Shown here piece by piece: positions 52,365-60,922 of a stretch of DNA of 64,000 nucleotides; position 1 is the stretch's first letter, and every line of letters starts with the position of its first letter. This DNA comes from KK5 sp034043675. GTDB lineage: Bacteria > Pseudomonadota > Gammaproteobacteria > Burkholderiales > Burkholderiaceae_C. The notes beneath the pieces were generated by a model. It was not told the origin of the DNA, searched no databases, and saw only the letters and a list, made by a program, of their open reading frames with translations. Made by a program: the position numbers and the translations under genes. The DNA lies in contig NZ_JAXCLA010000001.1 in assembly GCF_034043675.1 (NCBI RefSeq), positions 744,001 through 808,000 of the forward strand, given 5' to 3'.

Positions 52365-53714
52365 TCAGCCTGGCAGCACTGCGAACGCGTCCCGCGTCAG
52401 ATTCTCCGGCGCACCCTCGGCGCGGCAGGCCACGTCGTCCTCGATGCGGATGCCGCCGAAGCGCGCCAGGTGCTCGACCTTGGCCCAGTCCACGTTGGCG
52501 CCGGCCGGCGTGGCACGCAGTTTCTTCAGCAGGGTTGGAATGAAGTAGAGGCCCGGCTCGATCGTGACGACCATGCCCGGCTGCAGCGGACGCGTCAGCC
52601 GCAGGAACGGATGGCCGGCGGGCTTCGGTAGCGTGCCGCCCTCCTCGGTGGCCATGAAGCCGCCGATGTCGTGCACCTGCAGGCCCAGCAGGTGGCCGAT
52701 GCCGTGCGGGAAGAAGGTGCTGCTGACGCCTTCGGTGACGATCGCCTCGGCGCTCATGTTCCGCACGATGCCCTGGGTGGACAGGATCTGCGCCACGCGA
52801 CGGTGCGTGGACAGGTGGATGTCGCGGTAGTCGACCCCGTTGCGCACCTCGTCCACCAGCGCCAGCTGGGCCTGCTCCATCGCGGCCAGCAGCGCGCCGA
52901 AATCGGCATCATCGCCACGACTCCAGGTACGGGTGATGTCGGAGGCGTAGCCGTTCACCTGGGCGCCGGCGTCGATCAGGAAGGAACGGCTCTCGGCGGG
53001 CCGCTGCGTGTCCTGGTACTGGTAGTGCAGCACCGCGCAGTGCTCGTTCAACGCGACGATGTTGGAGTACGGCAGGTCCCGGTCCGTGTGGCCGGTAGCT
53101 TCAAGGTAGGCACGATGGATCTCGATCTCCGAGGCGCCGGCCAGGAACGCGTCGCGCGCGGCGATGTGGCCCGGCGCGGCACGGCGCGAGGCGGCGCGCA
53201 TCTGCCCCAGCTCCCAGCCGCTCTTGCAGGCGCGACGCCAGTGCAGCAGGTTCAGCAGCTCGGGCGGGTTGTTCGGCTTGAATTCGCCCAGGGCGGCATC
53301 GGCCTCGCCGACGATGGCGAGGCGCCCCGGCAGCTTCAGGTGATCCACCGCATCGCCCGGCTCGCTGATGACGACCAGCTCCACATGCTGCACCCACTCC
53401 CCGCTCGGGTCGCTGGGCGGCACGTGCCAGTAGTCGTCAGGCTGGTAGTAGACGACTCTCGGCTTGTGCCCCGGGCGGACGACGATCCAGCTGCAGGGAT
53501 GGTTCGTCAGCGGCAGCCAGTGCTTGAAATGCGGATTCGGCTGGAACAGGTAGGGCCGGTCGTCCAGGAAGGCGTACTTCTCGACGCCGGAGGCGATCAG
53601 CAAGGCATCGAAGCCGCTGCGGGCCAGCGCGGCCTCAGCCTCGCACTGCAGGCCGGCGAGGTGGCCGGCGTAGGAAATATCGGTGGAATTCATCGAACAA
53701 TTATCCGGGCTCAT
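52365..53714 (-). CDS. pepQ: Xaa-Pro dipeptidase (PepQ, M24B)
   Basis: This 449-residue protein is a PepQ-type prolidase of the M24B family. Dinuclear metal ligands are visible as the two Asp of DAGAQVNGYASDITRTW, the His of FFPHGIGHLLGLQVHD, Glu in VTIEPGLYF and Glu in IRIEDDV. Length matches E. coli PepQ (443). I use the ATG at 53714 because it overlaps the cyclo-ligase stop (ATGA); another ATG seven codons later is possible. The enzyme splits Xaa-Pro dipeptides and hydrolyses some organophosphates. Confidence 0.92.
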   Translation of the reverse strand: MSPDNCSMNSTDISYAGHLAGLQCEAEAALARSGFDALLIASGVEKYAFLDDRPYLFQPNPHFKHWLPLTNHPCSWIVVRPGHKPRVVYYQPDDYWHVPPSDPSGEWVQHVELVVISEPGDAVDHLKLPGRLAIVGEADAALGEFKPNNPPELLNLLHWRRACKSGWELGQMRAASRRAAPGHIAARDAFLAGASEIEIHRAYLEATGHTDRDLPYSNIVALNEHCAVLHYQYQDTQRPAESRSFLIDAGAQVNGYASDITRTWSRGDDADFGALLAAMEQAQLALVDEVRNGVDYRDIHLSTHRRVAQILSTQGIVRNMSAEAIVTEGVSSTFFPHGIGHLLGLQVHDIGGFMATEEGGTLPKPAGHPFLRLTRPLQPGMVVTIEPGLYFIPTLLKKLRATPAGANVDWAKVEHLARFGGIRIEDDVACRAEGAPENLTRDAFAVLPG

Positions 53715-54277
53715 CCCGGGTCGCGCTCCCACACCACGCCTTCCTCGGTGAGCATCGAATCGACCGGCACGTCGTCCGGTTCACGCTTGAGCAGCGGCAG
53801 GAAGCCGTGCGCATAACCCACGCCGACCATCTCCGGCCGCGGCGACATCTCCTGCACCGTGCGCGCCATGAAGCCCCCGCCGTAGCCGATGCGCAGCCCC
53901 GCCGGCCCGTAGCCGACGCAGGGCACCAGCAGCAACTGGGGCTGGAAGGTCTCGGTGTCCTTGGGCTTGGTGATGCCGTAGGCGTCCTCCTCCATCGGGC
54001 AGCCGGGATACCAGACGTGGAAATGCAAGGTGCCGTGTTCCTTGTCCACCACCGGGATGCCGATGCGGCGCGTCGGGTCCGCCTCGCTCCAGCGGTACAG
54101 CGCGGGCAGCGGGTCGAACTCGCCCTTGATGGGCCAGTAGGCGCCGATCGTCGTCTCGCGCCGGCGTACCAGCCAGATGCGCAGCACGCTCTGCAACTGC
54201 TCGGCCAGCTCGAGCCGGTCGGGCAGGTCCATGCGTTCCTGAATCAGCCTCTTGCGCAGCGCGGCGCGGTCATTCAT
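53711..54277 (-). CDS. 5-formyltetrahydrofolate cyclo-ligase (copy 1)
   Basis: This 188-residue enzyme converts 5-formyl-THF to 5,10-methenyl-THF with ATP. The family features are an N-terminal basic helix (DRAALRKRLIQER), AYWPIKGEFDPLP in the middle and LRIGYGGGFMART with LLLVPCVGYGPAG before it. It overlaps pepQ by 4 bp. The start is uncertain: the ATG at 54277 begins the conserved part, and one at 54316 would add 13 residues. A second, quite different cyclo-ligase is encoded at 57010-57564. Confidence 0.87.
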   Translation of the reverse strand: MNDRAALRKRLIQERMDLPDRLELAEQLQSVLRIWLVRRRETTIGAYWPIKGEFDPLPALYRWSEADPTRRIGIPVVDKEHGTLHFHVWYPGCPMEEDAYGITKPKDTETFQPQLLLVPCVGYGPAGLRIGYGGGFMARTVQEMSPRPEMVGVGYAHGFLPLLKREPDDVPVDSMLTEEGVVWERDPG

Positions 54278-54343
54278 CCAGTCCACTTGTCGGCACTCCA
54301 TCCAGCGGTGGCGCATTGTGCAGCCTTCGCTACAGTGAGCGCC

Positions 54344-54751
54344 ATGGATGCCGAACTGCTGAACCACTGCAAGGAACTGCTGGCGCCGCTGGGCGCCGTG
54401 CGCACGCGCCGCATGTTCGGCGGCCACGGCATCTATGTAGACGATCTGTTCATGGCGCTGATCGCCTATGACCAGCTTTACCTGAAGGCCGACGACGAGA
54501 CGCGTCCGCGCTTCGAGGCCGCCGGCTGCGAGCCCTTCCGCTACGCCAAGCAGGGCGGCGAGTCGATTTCGCTCAGCTACTTCCGCCCGCCCGAGGAGGC
54601 GATGGAATCGCCCGCGCTGATGCAGCCCTGGGCACGGCTGGCGTTCGGCGCCGCGCTGCGTGCGCGGGCCAAGGTGTCGGTCAAGCGGCCGAAAGCGGCT
54701 GCGAAGACTGCGAAGAAGAAGCCAGGAAGCGCTTCCAGAAAGGCTGGCTAG
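54344..54751 (+). CDS. TfoX/Sxy family protein
   Basis: This 135-residue protein has the TfoX N-terminal domain: LGAVRTRRMFGGHGIYVDDLFMALIAYDQLYLKADD and FRYAKQGGESISLSYFRPPEEA. The C-terminal 35 residues are Lys/Ala-rich and low in complexity. It lacks the TfoX C-terminal domain of Haemophilus and Vibrio competence regulators, so a role in competence is not assured. The 3' end overlaps the convergent DUF2917 gene by 71 bp. Confidence 0.87.
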   Translation: MDAELLNHCKELLAPLGAVRTRRMFGGHGIYVDDLFMALIAYDQLYLKADDETRPRFEAAGCEPFRYAKQGGESISLSYFRPPEEAMESPALMQPWARLAFGAALRARAKVSVKRPKAAAKTAKKKPGSASRKAG

Positions 54752-55037
54752 CCGCACGGCCGGCCTGCCGGCGGATCACCTCGGGGCACGGCGGCACCAG
54801 CAGCTGGAAGGCGGCCTGCGGCCAAGCCTCCATCACCACGCGGCTGCCCGAGGGCAGTTGCACGCTCTCGCCGGCTTCCAGCCAGTGGTCTTCGGCCGGG
54901 GCGTCCAGCGCGCCACGCAGGGTCAGCCACAGGCGGCCTTCAGACACGCTCAGCTCACGCGGTCCCGGGCCGATGGACATGCTGATCGCCTCGCCCTGCG
55001 AAACGGACCACAGCGAATGTTGTTGAGACTGGCTCAT
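54681..55037 (-). CDS. DUF2917 family protein
   Basis: This 118-residue protein fits the DUF2917 pattern, a small cupin-like or beta-rich domain: RELSVSEGRLWLTLRGALDAPAEDHWLEAGESVQLPSGSRV. The C-terminal 20 residues are Ser-rich and lie in the region overlapping tfoX on the other strand. Function is unknown, but genes of this type are often found divergent from a GcvA-like LysR gene, as here. A sigma-70-like promoter precedes it at 55088-55117. Confidence 0.78.
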   Translation of the reverse strand: MSQSQQHSLWSVSQGEAISMSIGPGPRELSVSEGRLWLTLRGALDAPAEDHWLEAGESVQLPSGSRVVMEAWPQAAFQLLVPPCPEVIRRQAGRAASQPFWKRFLASSSQSSQPLSAA

Positions 55038-55087
55038 GATTGCATCTCCTTGCCAAGGGACGCGGACCTCGCGTTCCTCATGGGTAA

Positions 55088-55117
55088 ATACTAGGGTCGA
55101 CCCGAAGCTGGGTCCAA
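55088..55117 (-). promoter_or_regulatory. Promoter and palindrome of the DUF2917 gene
   Basis: On the minus strand TTGGAC (55117-55112) and TAGTAT (55093-55088) are separated by 18 bases. The spacer contains the perfect palindrome GGGTCGACCC (55094-55103). It sits between the divergent LysR and DUF2917 genes, so the LysR protein is the likely binder. Confidence 0.5.
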
Positions 55118-55151
55118 TGAGATCGACGCGCCGGATTGATACCATCCGCTC

Positions 55152-56141
55152 ATGAATCAACCCATTCCTCTCCGTCATAGGCCGCTGGCCGTCGGCCCGC
55201 TGCGCGCCTTCGAGGCCGTGGCCCGCACGCTGAGCTTCCGCAAGGCCGCCGAGGAACTGAGCCTGACGCAGTCGGCGATCAGCCGGCAGATCCGCGGGCT
55301 GGAGGACGAAATCGGCTGCTCCCTGTTCCGCCGCGGCACCCGTTTCGTGGAGCTGACGGCCGACGGCGCGATCCTGCAGGGCACGGCCGTCGCCGCGCTG
55401 GAGCGGTTGGACCAGACGGTGCGCCAGATCCGCCGATCGCGCGGCCGCAGCGTCGTCAACGTCACCACCTTCCCCTCCTTCGCCTCGCTGTGGCTGATCC
55501 CGCGGCTGGAGGCCTTCCAGCGCGACTTCCCGGACATCGATATCCGCGTCTCCGCCTCCGACGCCATCGTCGACCTGGACGACAGCGAGATCGACCTGGC
55601 CCTGCGCTACACCGACCCGGCCCAGGCCGAGGCCGGCGCGCAGCGCCTGTTCGGCGAGACGCTGACGCCGGTGGTCAGCGCCGCGGCGATGCGCCAGGCC
55701 GCCGAAGGCCAGGCCCCGCCGCTGGCGGCGCCGGCCGACCTGGCCCGCTACACCCTGGCCGAGGAAGACGACCAGCGCCCCGGCGCCGAATACCTGAGCT
55801 GGCGCCGCTGGCTGCGCGAGAACGGCGTGCCCGGCCTGCAGCCGCGCCGCTGGATGTACCTGAACTTCACCTACCAGCAGGTGCAGGCCGCGCTGGCCGG
55901 CCAGGCGCTGGCACTGGCGCGCGTGGCGCTCGTCAGCGAGCAGTTGCAGCGCGGCGACCTGGTCGAGCCCTTCGCCCAGGTCGGTCGGGTCACCAGTCCC
56001 TATGCCTACTGGCTCGTGCAGGCGGGCCACAGCCGCAGCCGGCCGGAGGTGAAACAGTTCTGCGACTGGGTGCTGGCGCAGGCGGCGCAGACCCGCATCG
56101 ACATCGGCGAGGACCTCGCGCCCGTGCTCAAGACCGGTTGA
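55152..56141 (+). CDS. LysR family regulator (GcvA-like)
   Basis: This 329-residue LysR-type protein has the DNA-binding domain at about residues 14-72 (LRAFEAVARTLSFRKAAEELSLTQSAISRQIRGLEDEIG) and a GcvA-like effector domain (VNVTTFPSFASLWLIPRLEAF). It is divergent from the DUF2917 gene across 114 bp and probably controls it. Its 3' end overlaps the convergent zinc-ribbon gene by 14 bp. The inducer is unknown. Confidence 0.92.
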   Translation: MNQPIPLRHRPLAVGPLRAFEAVARTLSFRKAAEELSLTQSAISRQIRGLEDEIGCSLFRRGTRFVELTADGAILQGTAVAALERLDQTVRQIRRSRGRSVVNVTTFPSFASLWLIPRLEAFQRDFPDIDIRVSASDAIVDLDDSEIDLALRYTDPAQAEAGAQRLFGETLTPVVSAAAMRQAAEGQAPPLAAPADLARYTLAEEDDQRPGAEYLSWRRWLRENGVPGLQPRRWMYLNFTYQQVQAALAGQALALARVALVSEQLQRGDLVEPFAQVGRVTSPYAYWLVQAGHSRSRPEVKQFCDWVLAQAAQTRIDIGEDLAPVLKTG

Positions 56142-56997
56142 GCACGAAGTCCTTCAGCCGCAGCAGCAAGCGATAGAGCCCGGTCGTGCGGTAGTCGCCG
56201 CGCTGCTCGCGCAGGCGGCTGCCATGCGGCCGGGCACCGCGCGCCGCCGTGCCGCGCAGCAGCGGCTCCGCGCGGTCCAGCAACGGGCTCAGGTCGATCA
56301 GCGCGGGCACGACGACCGGATGGCCGCAGTCCACGCAGGCCGCACCCTGCGTCGGCTCCACCGTCGCACCGCAGGCCCGGCAGGGCCAGGCCAAGCGCTC
56401 GGCCGACACCGGCTCGGCATGGCGGCTCAGCAGCGCGGTGAAGAAGCGCGGCATGTCCATCACCAGCAGCGGGCTCGTGCAATAGCCGCAGCGCGCATCG
56501 CGGTCCAGCAGGCCGCGCGCGCAGGCCTCGCGCTCCAGGCCGGCACCGCAATTGAGGCAGGCCGGCTCGCGGTTCTCGGTCTTCAGCGCGTCGAGGTCGC
56601 GGCGCGTCATCGCGCGCACCAGGCCGCGTCGCGCCAGCAGCGCCGCGAAGCCGGCCAGGCCACCGCGGCAGCGCGGGCATTCGAGCTCGCCGAAGCGACC
56701 CATCACGGTCAGGTTGTGCACCGGCTTGAGCGTCGCGCCGCAGCGCGGGCAATCGCAGGCCGCGACGGCTGACGGAGGCGCATCGCCACGGGCCTGCTGC
56801 AGGCGACGCAGCAGGCTCACCCAGCCCAGGCCCGACAGGTTGACCGCCTCCAGCTCGTCCAGCCAGACGAGCCGGCACGGCGCGCACAGGTCGGTGTGGA
56901 CGGTGTTGCCGTAGTGACCCTCCAACGGCAGCGCCGTCATCGGCTGGCGGCACTGCGGGCACTGCAGGGTCTTGTGGACGGAGGCGCCAGCCGGCAT
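56128..56997 (-). CDS. Multi-zinc-ribbon protein
   Basis: This 289-residue protein contains eight CxxC pairs, at about residues 13/16, 38/41, 83/86, 107/110, 147/150, 170/173, 206/209 and 221/224, enough for four zinc ribbons. The first ribbon (CPQCRQPM...LCAPCRLVWLDELE) resembles the zf-TFIIB type. The remainder is Arg/Leu-rich. Function is unknown; a scaffold or nucleic-acid- or protein-binding role is likely. It follows the second cyclo-ligase gene after 12 bp and is probably co-transcribed with it. Confidence 0.78.
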   Translation of the reverse strand: MPAGASVHKTLQCPQCRQPMTALPLEGHYGNTVHTDLCAPCRLVWLDELEAVNLSGLGWVSLLRRLQQARGDAPPSAVAACDCPRCGATLKPVHNLTVMGRFGELECPRCRGGLAGFAALLARRGLVRAMTRRDLDALKTENREPACLNCGAGLEREACARGLLDRDARCGYCTSPLLVMDMPRFFTALLSRHAEPVSAERLAWPCRACGATVEPTQGAACVDCGHPVVVPALIDLSPLLDRAEPLLRGTAARGARPHGSRLREQRGDYRTTGLYRLLLRLKDFVLNRS

Positions 56998-57009
56998 CGC
57001 CGTCTCGGC

Positions 57010-57564
57010 TCAGGGCGCGATGATTTCGCGCTCGGTGACGATCACCGTCAGGGGCAGGTCGTGCGGCTCCACCGCGAACGGCGCCTCGCCGATTCCCCAG
57101 GCGACGCCCACCGTCGTCACGCCCGGATGCGCGGCCTGCCAGCGATCGAAATAACCGCCGCCGTAGCCGAGCCGGTAGCCCTCGCGCGTGAAGCCGACGC
57201 AGGGCGCCAGCACCACGTCCGGCACGACGACGGCACCGCCGCTGGCCGCGATGCCCACCTCGTCCACCTGGCCCGGCGTGCCGCCGTCCCACAGGCGGTA
57301 GTCCATCCGGCGCGGCGAACGCAGGCAGAAGGGCAAGGCCCATTGCGAAGCTGCCGCCGACAAGGCCTCCACTGCGTTAAATTCCCCCTCCAGCGGCCAG
57401 TACAAGCCCAGGCATTGCGGCTCCAGCTGCTCCAGCACTTCGCGCAGATGGCGCGCCAGCGCGGCCGAGGCCGCATGGGCGGCGGGCGTGGCGAACCAGG
57501 CAGCGCGTTCGGCCTTGAGCCTGGCGCGCAGCGCGGGACGTTCGTGCGGCAGGGTGGTCGTCAT
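57010..57564 (-). CDS. 5-formyltetrahydrofolate cyclo-ligase (copy 2)
   Basis: This 184-residue protein is a second cyclo-ligase. It shows LGLYWPLEGEFNAVEAL, then VLAPCVGFTREGYRLGYGGGYFDRWQ, the ATP/folate-binding motif in its more canonical form with the terminal FDR, unlike copy 1 (FMART). The ATG at 57564 is selected because the upstream frame is antisense to the transglycosylase start region. This copy is the better candidate for the housekeeping enzyme (YgfA/FAU type). It starts only 19 bp from the divergent transglycosylase start. Confidence 0.9.
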   Translation of the reverse strand: MTTTLPHERPALRARLKAERAAWFATPAAHAASAALARHLREVLEQLEPQCLGLYWPLEGEFNAVEALSAAASQWALPFCLRSPRRMDYRLWDGGTPGQVDEVGIAASGGAVVVPDVVLAPCVGFTREGYRLGYGGGYFDRWQAAHPGVTTVGVAWGIGEAPFAVEPHDLPLTVIVTEREIIAP

Positions 57565-57583
57565 CGATGAAGGAAGCAGTTTG

Positions 57584-59617
57584 GTGAAGCGTGCGTTGGC
57601 AGTATATGGAGCGGTGGCCACAGGCCTGCTGCTGTTCGTGGCAGCGGCCCCGGCCCAGGCGCCCGGGGCGACCGAATGGGTGCTGGACGCCAAGGACGCC
57701 GTCCGCACCAAGGACCGCAAGAAGCTCGCCACGATCAACGCCGCGGCCCAGGCCCAGCGCTACCCGCTCGCGCCCTGGATCGACTACTGGGACATCGGAC
57801 TGCGCCTGTCGGAAGTGAGCCAGCCGGACCTGGACGCCTTCTACGCGCGCTGGCCCGGCAGCTATGTGGAAGACCGGCTGCGCAACGACTGGCTGCTGGA
57901 GCTGGGCCACCGGCGCGACTGGCGCAATTTCGCCACCGAGTACCCGCGCTTCCAGATGCGCGACGACCGCGAGGTGCTGTGCTATTCGCTGGTGGTGGAG
58001 CAGCAGGCCGGCGGCAAGCCCAAGCCCGATTTCAAGGACCGCGCCCGTGCCGCCTGGCTGGCGCAGAAGGACGGCGACGAGGGCTGCCAGCTGCTCGCCA
58101 GCACCCTGTTCGACGGGAAGCTGCTGAAGCCCGACGACGTGTGGCTGAAGCTGCGCCTGGCCGTCGAAGCGCAACGGCCGCGCGCCGTGAAGCAGGCCGC
58201 CGCGCTGCTGGGCACGCCGGTGGAAAAGGCCGTGGCCGAGCTGCAGGACAACGCCGGCAAGTACATGACGCGCAAGGCCAGCGCCGCCAACCGTCAGCAG
58301 TCCGAACTGGCGACGCTGACCCTGCTGCGCGTGGCCTCGGCCGACCCCGACCAGGCCGCCGCGCTGCTGCGCGCCCGCTGGGAACGCGCGCTGCCGACCG
58401 AGCTGGCAGCAGCCGTGTGGGCCCAGGTCGCGCGCCAGGCCGCGTTCCGCCTGATGCCCGAGGCCAACGACTACTTCGACCGTGCGCTGAGCTTGCACGG
58501 CAAGAAGGGCCAGACCGATCCCGAGTGGAGCGACGAGACCTTCGCCTGGGCCGCCCGCGCCGCCCTGCGCGGCACCGACGGCACGCCGCGCTGGCCGCAG
58601 CTGCTGCGCGCCATCGGGCTGCTGAGCGCGAACGAGCAGAACCAGCAGGCTTGGCGCTACTGGCGCGCCCGCGCGCTGATCGCCACGGCCACCGACGGTG
58701 CCGGCGGCGACCCCCAGCGCGCCGAAGCCCGCTCGCTGCTGCAGGGCCTGGCCACGCCCCTCACCTTCTACGGCCAGCTCGCCGCCGACGACCTGAACCA
58801 GCCCCAAACCCTGCCCGCCGCCCCGGCGCCGCTGACCCCGCTGGAGCGCGGCAAGGCGCAGACGACCGTCGGCCTTGCCCGCGCGCTGCAGCTGATCTCG
58901 CTGGGCCTGCGCAATGAAGGCGTGCGCGAATGGAACTTCAGCTTGCGCGGCCTGAGTGACCGCGAGCTGCTGGCCGCCGCGCAGGAGGCCTGCGACCGCG
59001 AGGTCTGGGACCGCTGCATCAGCGCCAGCGACCGCACCAAGAGCGAGATCGACCTGACCCAGCGCTACCCCACGCCCTTCCGCCGCGAGCTGCTGGCGAA
59101 GACGCGCGAGGTCGGCGTCGACCCGGCCTACGTCTATGGCCTGATCCGCCAGGAATCGCGCTTCGTCATCGACGCGCGTTCGCATGTCGGCGCCTCCGGC
59201 CTGATGCAGGTGATGCCCGCCACCGCCAAGTGGACCGCGAAGAAGGCCGGCATCCCGTTCAGTGCAGAGCTGATGCAGGACCGCGAGTTCAACATCAAGA
59301 TCGGCGCCAGCTACCTGAAGCTGGTGCTGGACGACTTCGGCGGCTCGATGGCCATGGCCGCCGCCGCCTACAACGCCGGCCCCGGCCGCCCACGCCGCTG
59401 GCGCGACGGCCCGCTGCTCGACGCCGCCATCTGGACCGAGAACATCCCGTTCAACGAGACGCGCGATTACGTCAAGAACGTGCTGGTCAACACCACCGTC
59501 TACGCGCAACTGCTCGGCGCCGACGGCACGGCCGGCACCACGCTGCGCAGCCGCCTCGGCAAGCAGATCGGTCCCAAAGGCAGTGCACCGGACATCCTGC
59601 CGACCGATCCGCCCTGA
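57584..59617 (+). CDS. slt: Soluble lytic murein transglycosylase (Slt70-like)
   Basis: This 677-residue exported enzyme has an N-terminal signal peptide (ending AQAPG), a long superhelical region of about 450 residues typical of Slt, and a C-terminal lysozyme-like SLT domain. The catalytic Glu is in LIRQESRFVIDARSHVGASGLMQVMPATA and AYNAGPGRPRRW follows. It cleaves the glycan strand of peptidoglycan with 1,6-anhydro product formation. The GTG at 57584 has AGGA nine bases upstream; a TTG one codon earlier is the alternative. Earlier in-frame starts are unlikely because they overlap the divergent gene. Confidence 0.92.
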   Translation: MKRALAVYGAVATGLLLFVAAAPAQAPGATEWVLDAKDAVRTKDRKKLATINAAAQAQRYPLAPWIDYWDIGLRLSEVSQPDLDAFYARWPGSYVEDRLRNDWLLELGHRRDWRNFATEYPRFQMRDDREVLCYSLVVEQQAGGKPKPDFKDRARAAWLAQKDGDEGCQLLASTLFDGKLLKPDDVWLKLRLAVEAQRPRAVKQAAALLGTPVEKAVAELQDNAGKYMTRKASAANRQQSELATLTLLRVASADPDQAAALLRARWERALPTELAAAVWAQVARQAAFRLMPEANDYFDRALSLHGKKGQTDPEWSDETFAWAARAALRGTDGTPRWPQLLRAIGLLSANEQNQQAWRYWRARALIATATDGAGGDPQRAEARSLLQGLATPLTFYGQLAADDLNQPQTLPAAPAPLTPLERGKAQTTVGLARALQLISLGLRNEGVREWNFSLRGLSDRELLAAAQEACDREVWDRCISASDRTKSEIDLTQRYPTPFRRELLAKTREVGVDPAYVYGLIRQESRFVIDARSHVGASGLMQVMPATAKWTAKKAGIPFSAELMQDREFNIKIGASYLKLVLDDFGGSMAMAAAAYNAGPGRPRRWRDGPLLDAAIWTENIPFNETRDYVKNVLVNTTVYAQLLGADGTAGTTLRSRLGKQIGPKGSAPDILPTDPP

Positions 59618-59708
59618 TGCCGGGCTCGCATCAATCGCATGCGCAAATCTCACCCCGGCCGAACGGCGCGCTGGCTAAGCTGAGGTCTTCTTGAACGGAG
59701 ACCCCTGC

Positions 59709-60398
59709 ATGAAGCTCTACATCGGCAACAAGAACTACTCGTCCTGGTCGCTGCGCCCCTGGCTCACCTTGAAGGGCCTGGGCATTCCGTTCGAAGAGGT
59801 GCAACTGCAGTTCGACGACTTCGGCCCCGGCTCGCAGTTCCATGCAGCACTGGACCGGCTCGGTGCCGGCGTGCGCAAGGTGCCGATCCTGGTCGAGGAC
59901 GACGGCTTCGCCGTGTGGGAAACGCTGGCCATCGCCGAGTACATCGCCGACCGTCATCCCGAATCGCCGGTGTGGCCGCGCGATGCCAAGGCGCGTGCCC
60001 GCGCGCGCAGCTACTGCGCCGAGATGCACGCCGGCTTCGGCAGCATCCGCAACCTGTGCCCGATGAACATCGAGGCCTTCTTCCCTGACGTCGGCGCGCG
60101 GCTGATCGAAACGGAACCGGGCCTGCGCAAGGACCTGGCCCGCATCGACCAGATCTGGAACGAGGCGCTGCAGGCCAGCGGCGGCCCCTTCCTGTTCGGC
60201 AAGGAATTCGGCGCGGCGGATGCCTACTTCGCTCCGGTCGTCATGCGCGTCACCCGCTTCGCGCTGCCGCTGAGCCCGATGGCCGCGGCCTACGCGAAGA
60301 CGATCGAGCAATTGCCGGCCATGCAGGAATGGATCGCCGCGGCGCTGCAGGAGCAGAGCTACGTGGCCGAGGACGAGCCATATCGCAAGGCTCGCTGA
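59709..60398 (+). CDS. Glutathione S-transferase family protein
   Basis: This 229-residue protein has a thioredoxin-like N-terminal domain (KLYIGNKNYSSWSLRPWLTLKGLGIPFEEV), with Ser in the SSWS position usually involved in glutathione activation. The GSH-binding VPILVEDDGFAVWETLAIAEYIAD and an all-helical C-terminal domain follow. It resembles the group of bacterial GSTs with Ser as catalytic residue, but the specific substrate is unknown. The ATG at 59709 follows GGAG by nine bases. Confidence 0.9.
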   Translation: MKLYIGNKNYSSWSLRPWLTLKGLGIPFEEVQLQFDDFGPGSQFHAALDRLGAGVRKVPILVEDDGFAVWETLAIAEYIADRHPESPVWPRDAKARARARSYCAEMHAGFGSIRNLCPMNIEAFFPDVGARLIETEPGLRKDLARIDQIWNEALQASGGPFLFGKEFGAADAYFAPVVMRVTRFALPLSPMAAAYAKTIEQLPAMQEWIAAALQEQSYVAEDEPYRKAR

Positions 60399-60418
60399 AT
60401 GCCGGACGACTTTTGGAT

Positions 60419-60922
60419 TTAGATGGCGCGGGTGCCGCGGCGGCGCGCGATCCAGCCCACCAGGCCGAGGCCGACGGCCAGCAGCGCGTAGCTCTGCGGC
60501 TCGGGCACAGCGGCGGCGGGTGTTGCCGTGTAGTTGGCGCCGAGGAAGCCGGTGCCGCTGATCTGCGCGCTGCCCGTCAGATAGCCGGTCGCCGTGAGGA
60601 CGTAGTCACCGGCGCTGACATTGGTGAACGAGAAGCCGGCGGCGCTGGGATCGGAGTCGACGAGGCTGCCGACGCTGGCGCCGCTGAACACCACCGACTG
60701 CAGCGAGAAGCTCATCGTCTGGCCACCGATCGACACGCTGGCCGAGTCGAGGGCGAACAGGCTGCCGACGACGTCCGAGGTCGATGCAACGTGGATCGTG
60801 CCGATGATGACATCGGTGAACGAGGAGCCGACCGTGACCGGTCCGATCTGGTCTGCATGGGCGGCGCCGGCGATCAGGGCGGCAGCGGCGGCAGCGGCGG
60901 CAACGATTAGCTTTTGCTTCAT
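60419..60922 (-). CDS. PEP-CTERM sorting domain protein
   Basis: This 167-residue exported protein has a signal peptide (KLIVAAAAAAAALIAGAAHA). A beta-rich middle contains SSFTDVIIGTI, possibly the FxDxA-type PEP-CTERM family. The C-terminal sorting signal is VPEPQSYALLAVGLGLVGWIARRRGTRAI. Surface delivery by exosortase is predicted. It converges with the GST gene and is divergent from cca. It is the second such protein in this window and no exosortase is encoded here. Confidence 0.85.
   Translation of the reverse strand: MKQKLIVAAAAAAAALIAGAAHADQIGPVTVGSSFTDVIIGTIHVASTSDVVGSLFALDSASVSIGGQTMSFSLQSVVFSGASVGSLVDSDPSAAGFSFTNVSAGDYVLTATGYLTGSAQISGTGFLGANYTATPAAAVPEPQSYALLAVGLGLVGWIARRRGTRAI

Noticed and set aside
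57377..59653. 758-codon frame antisense to slt
   Set aside because: Overlaps a clear lytic transglycosylase along its whole length and shows no recognisable domain.
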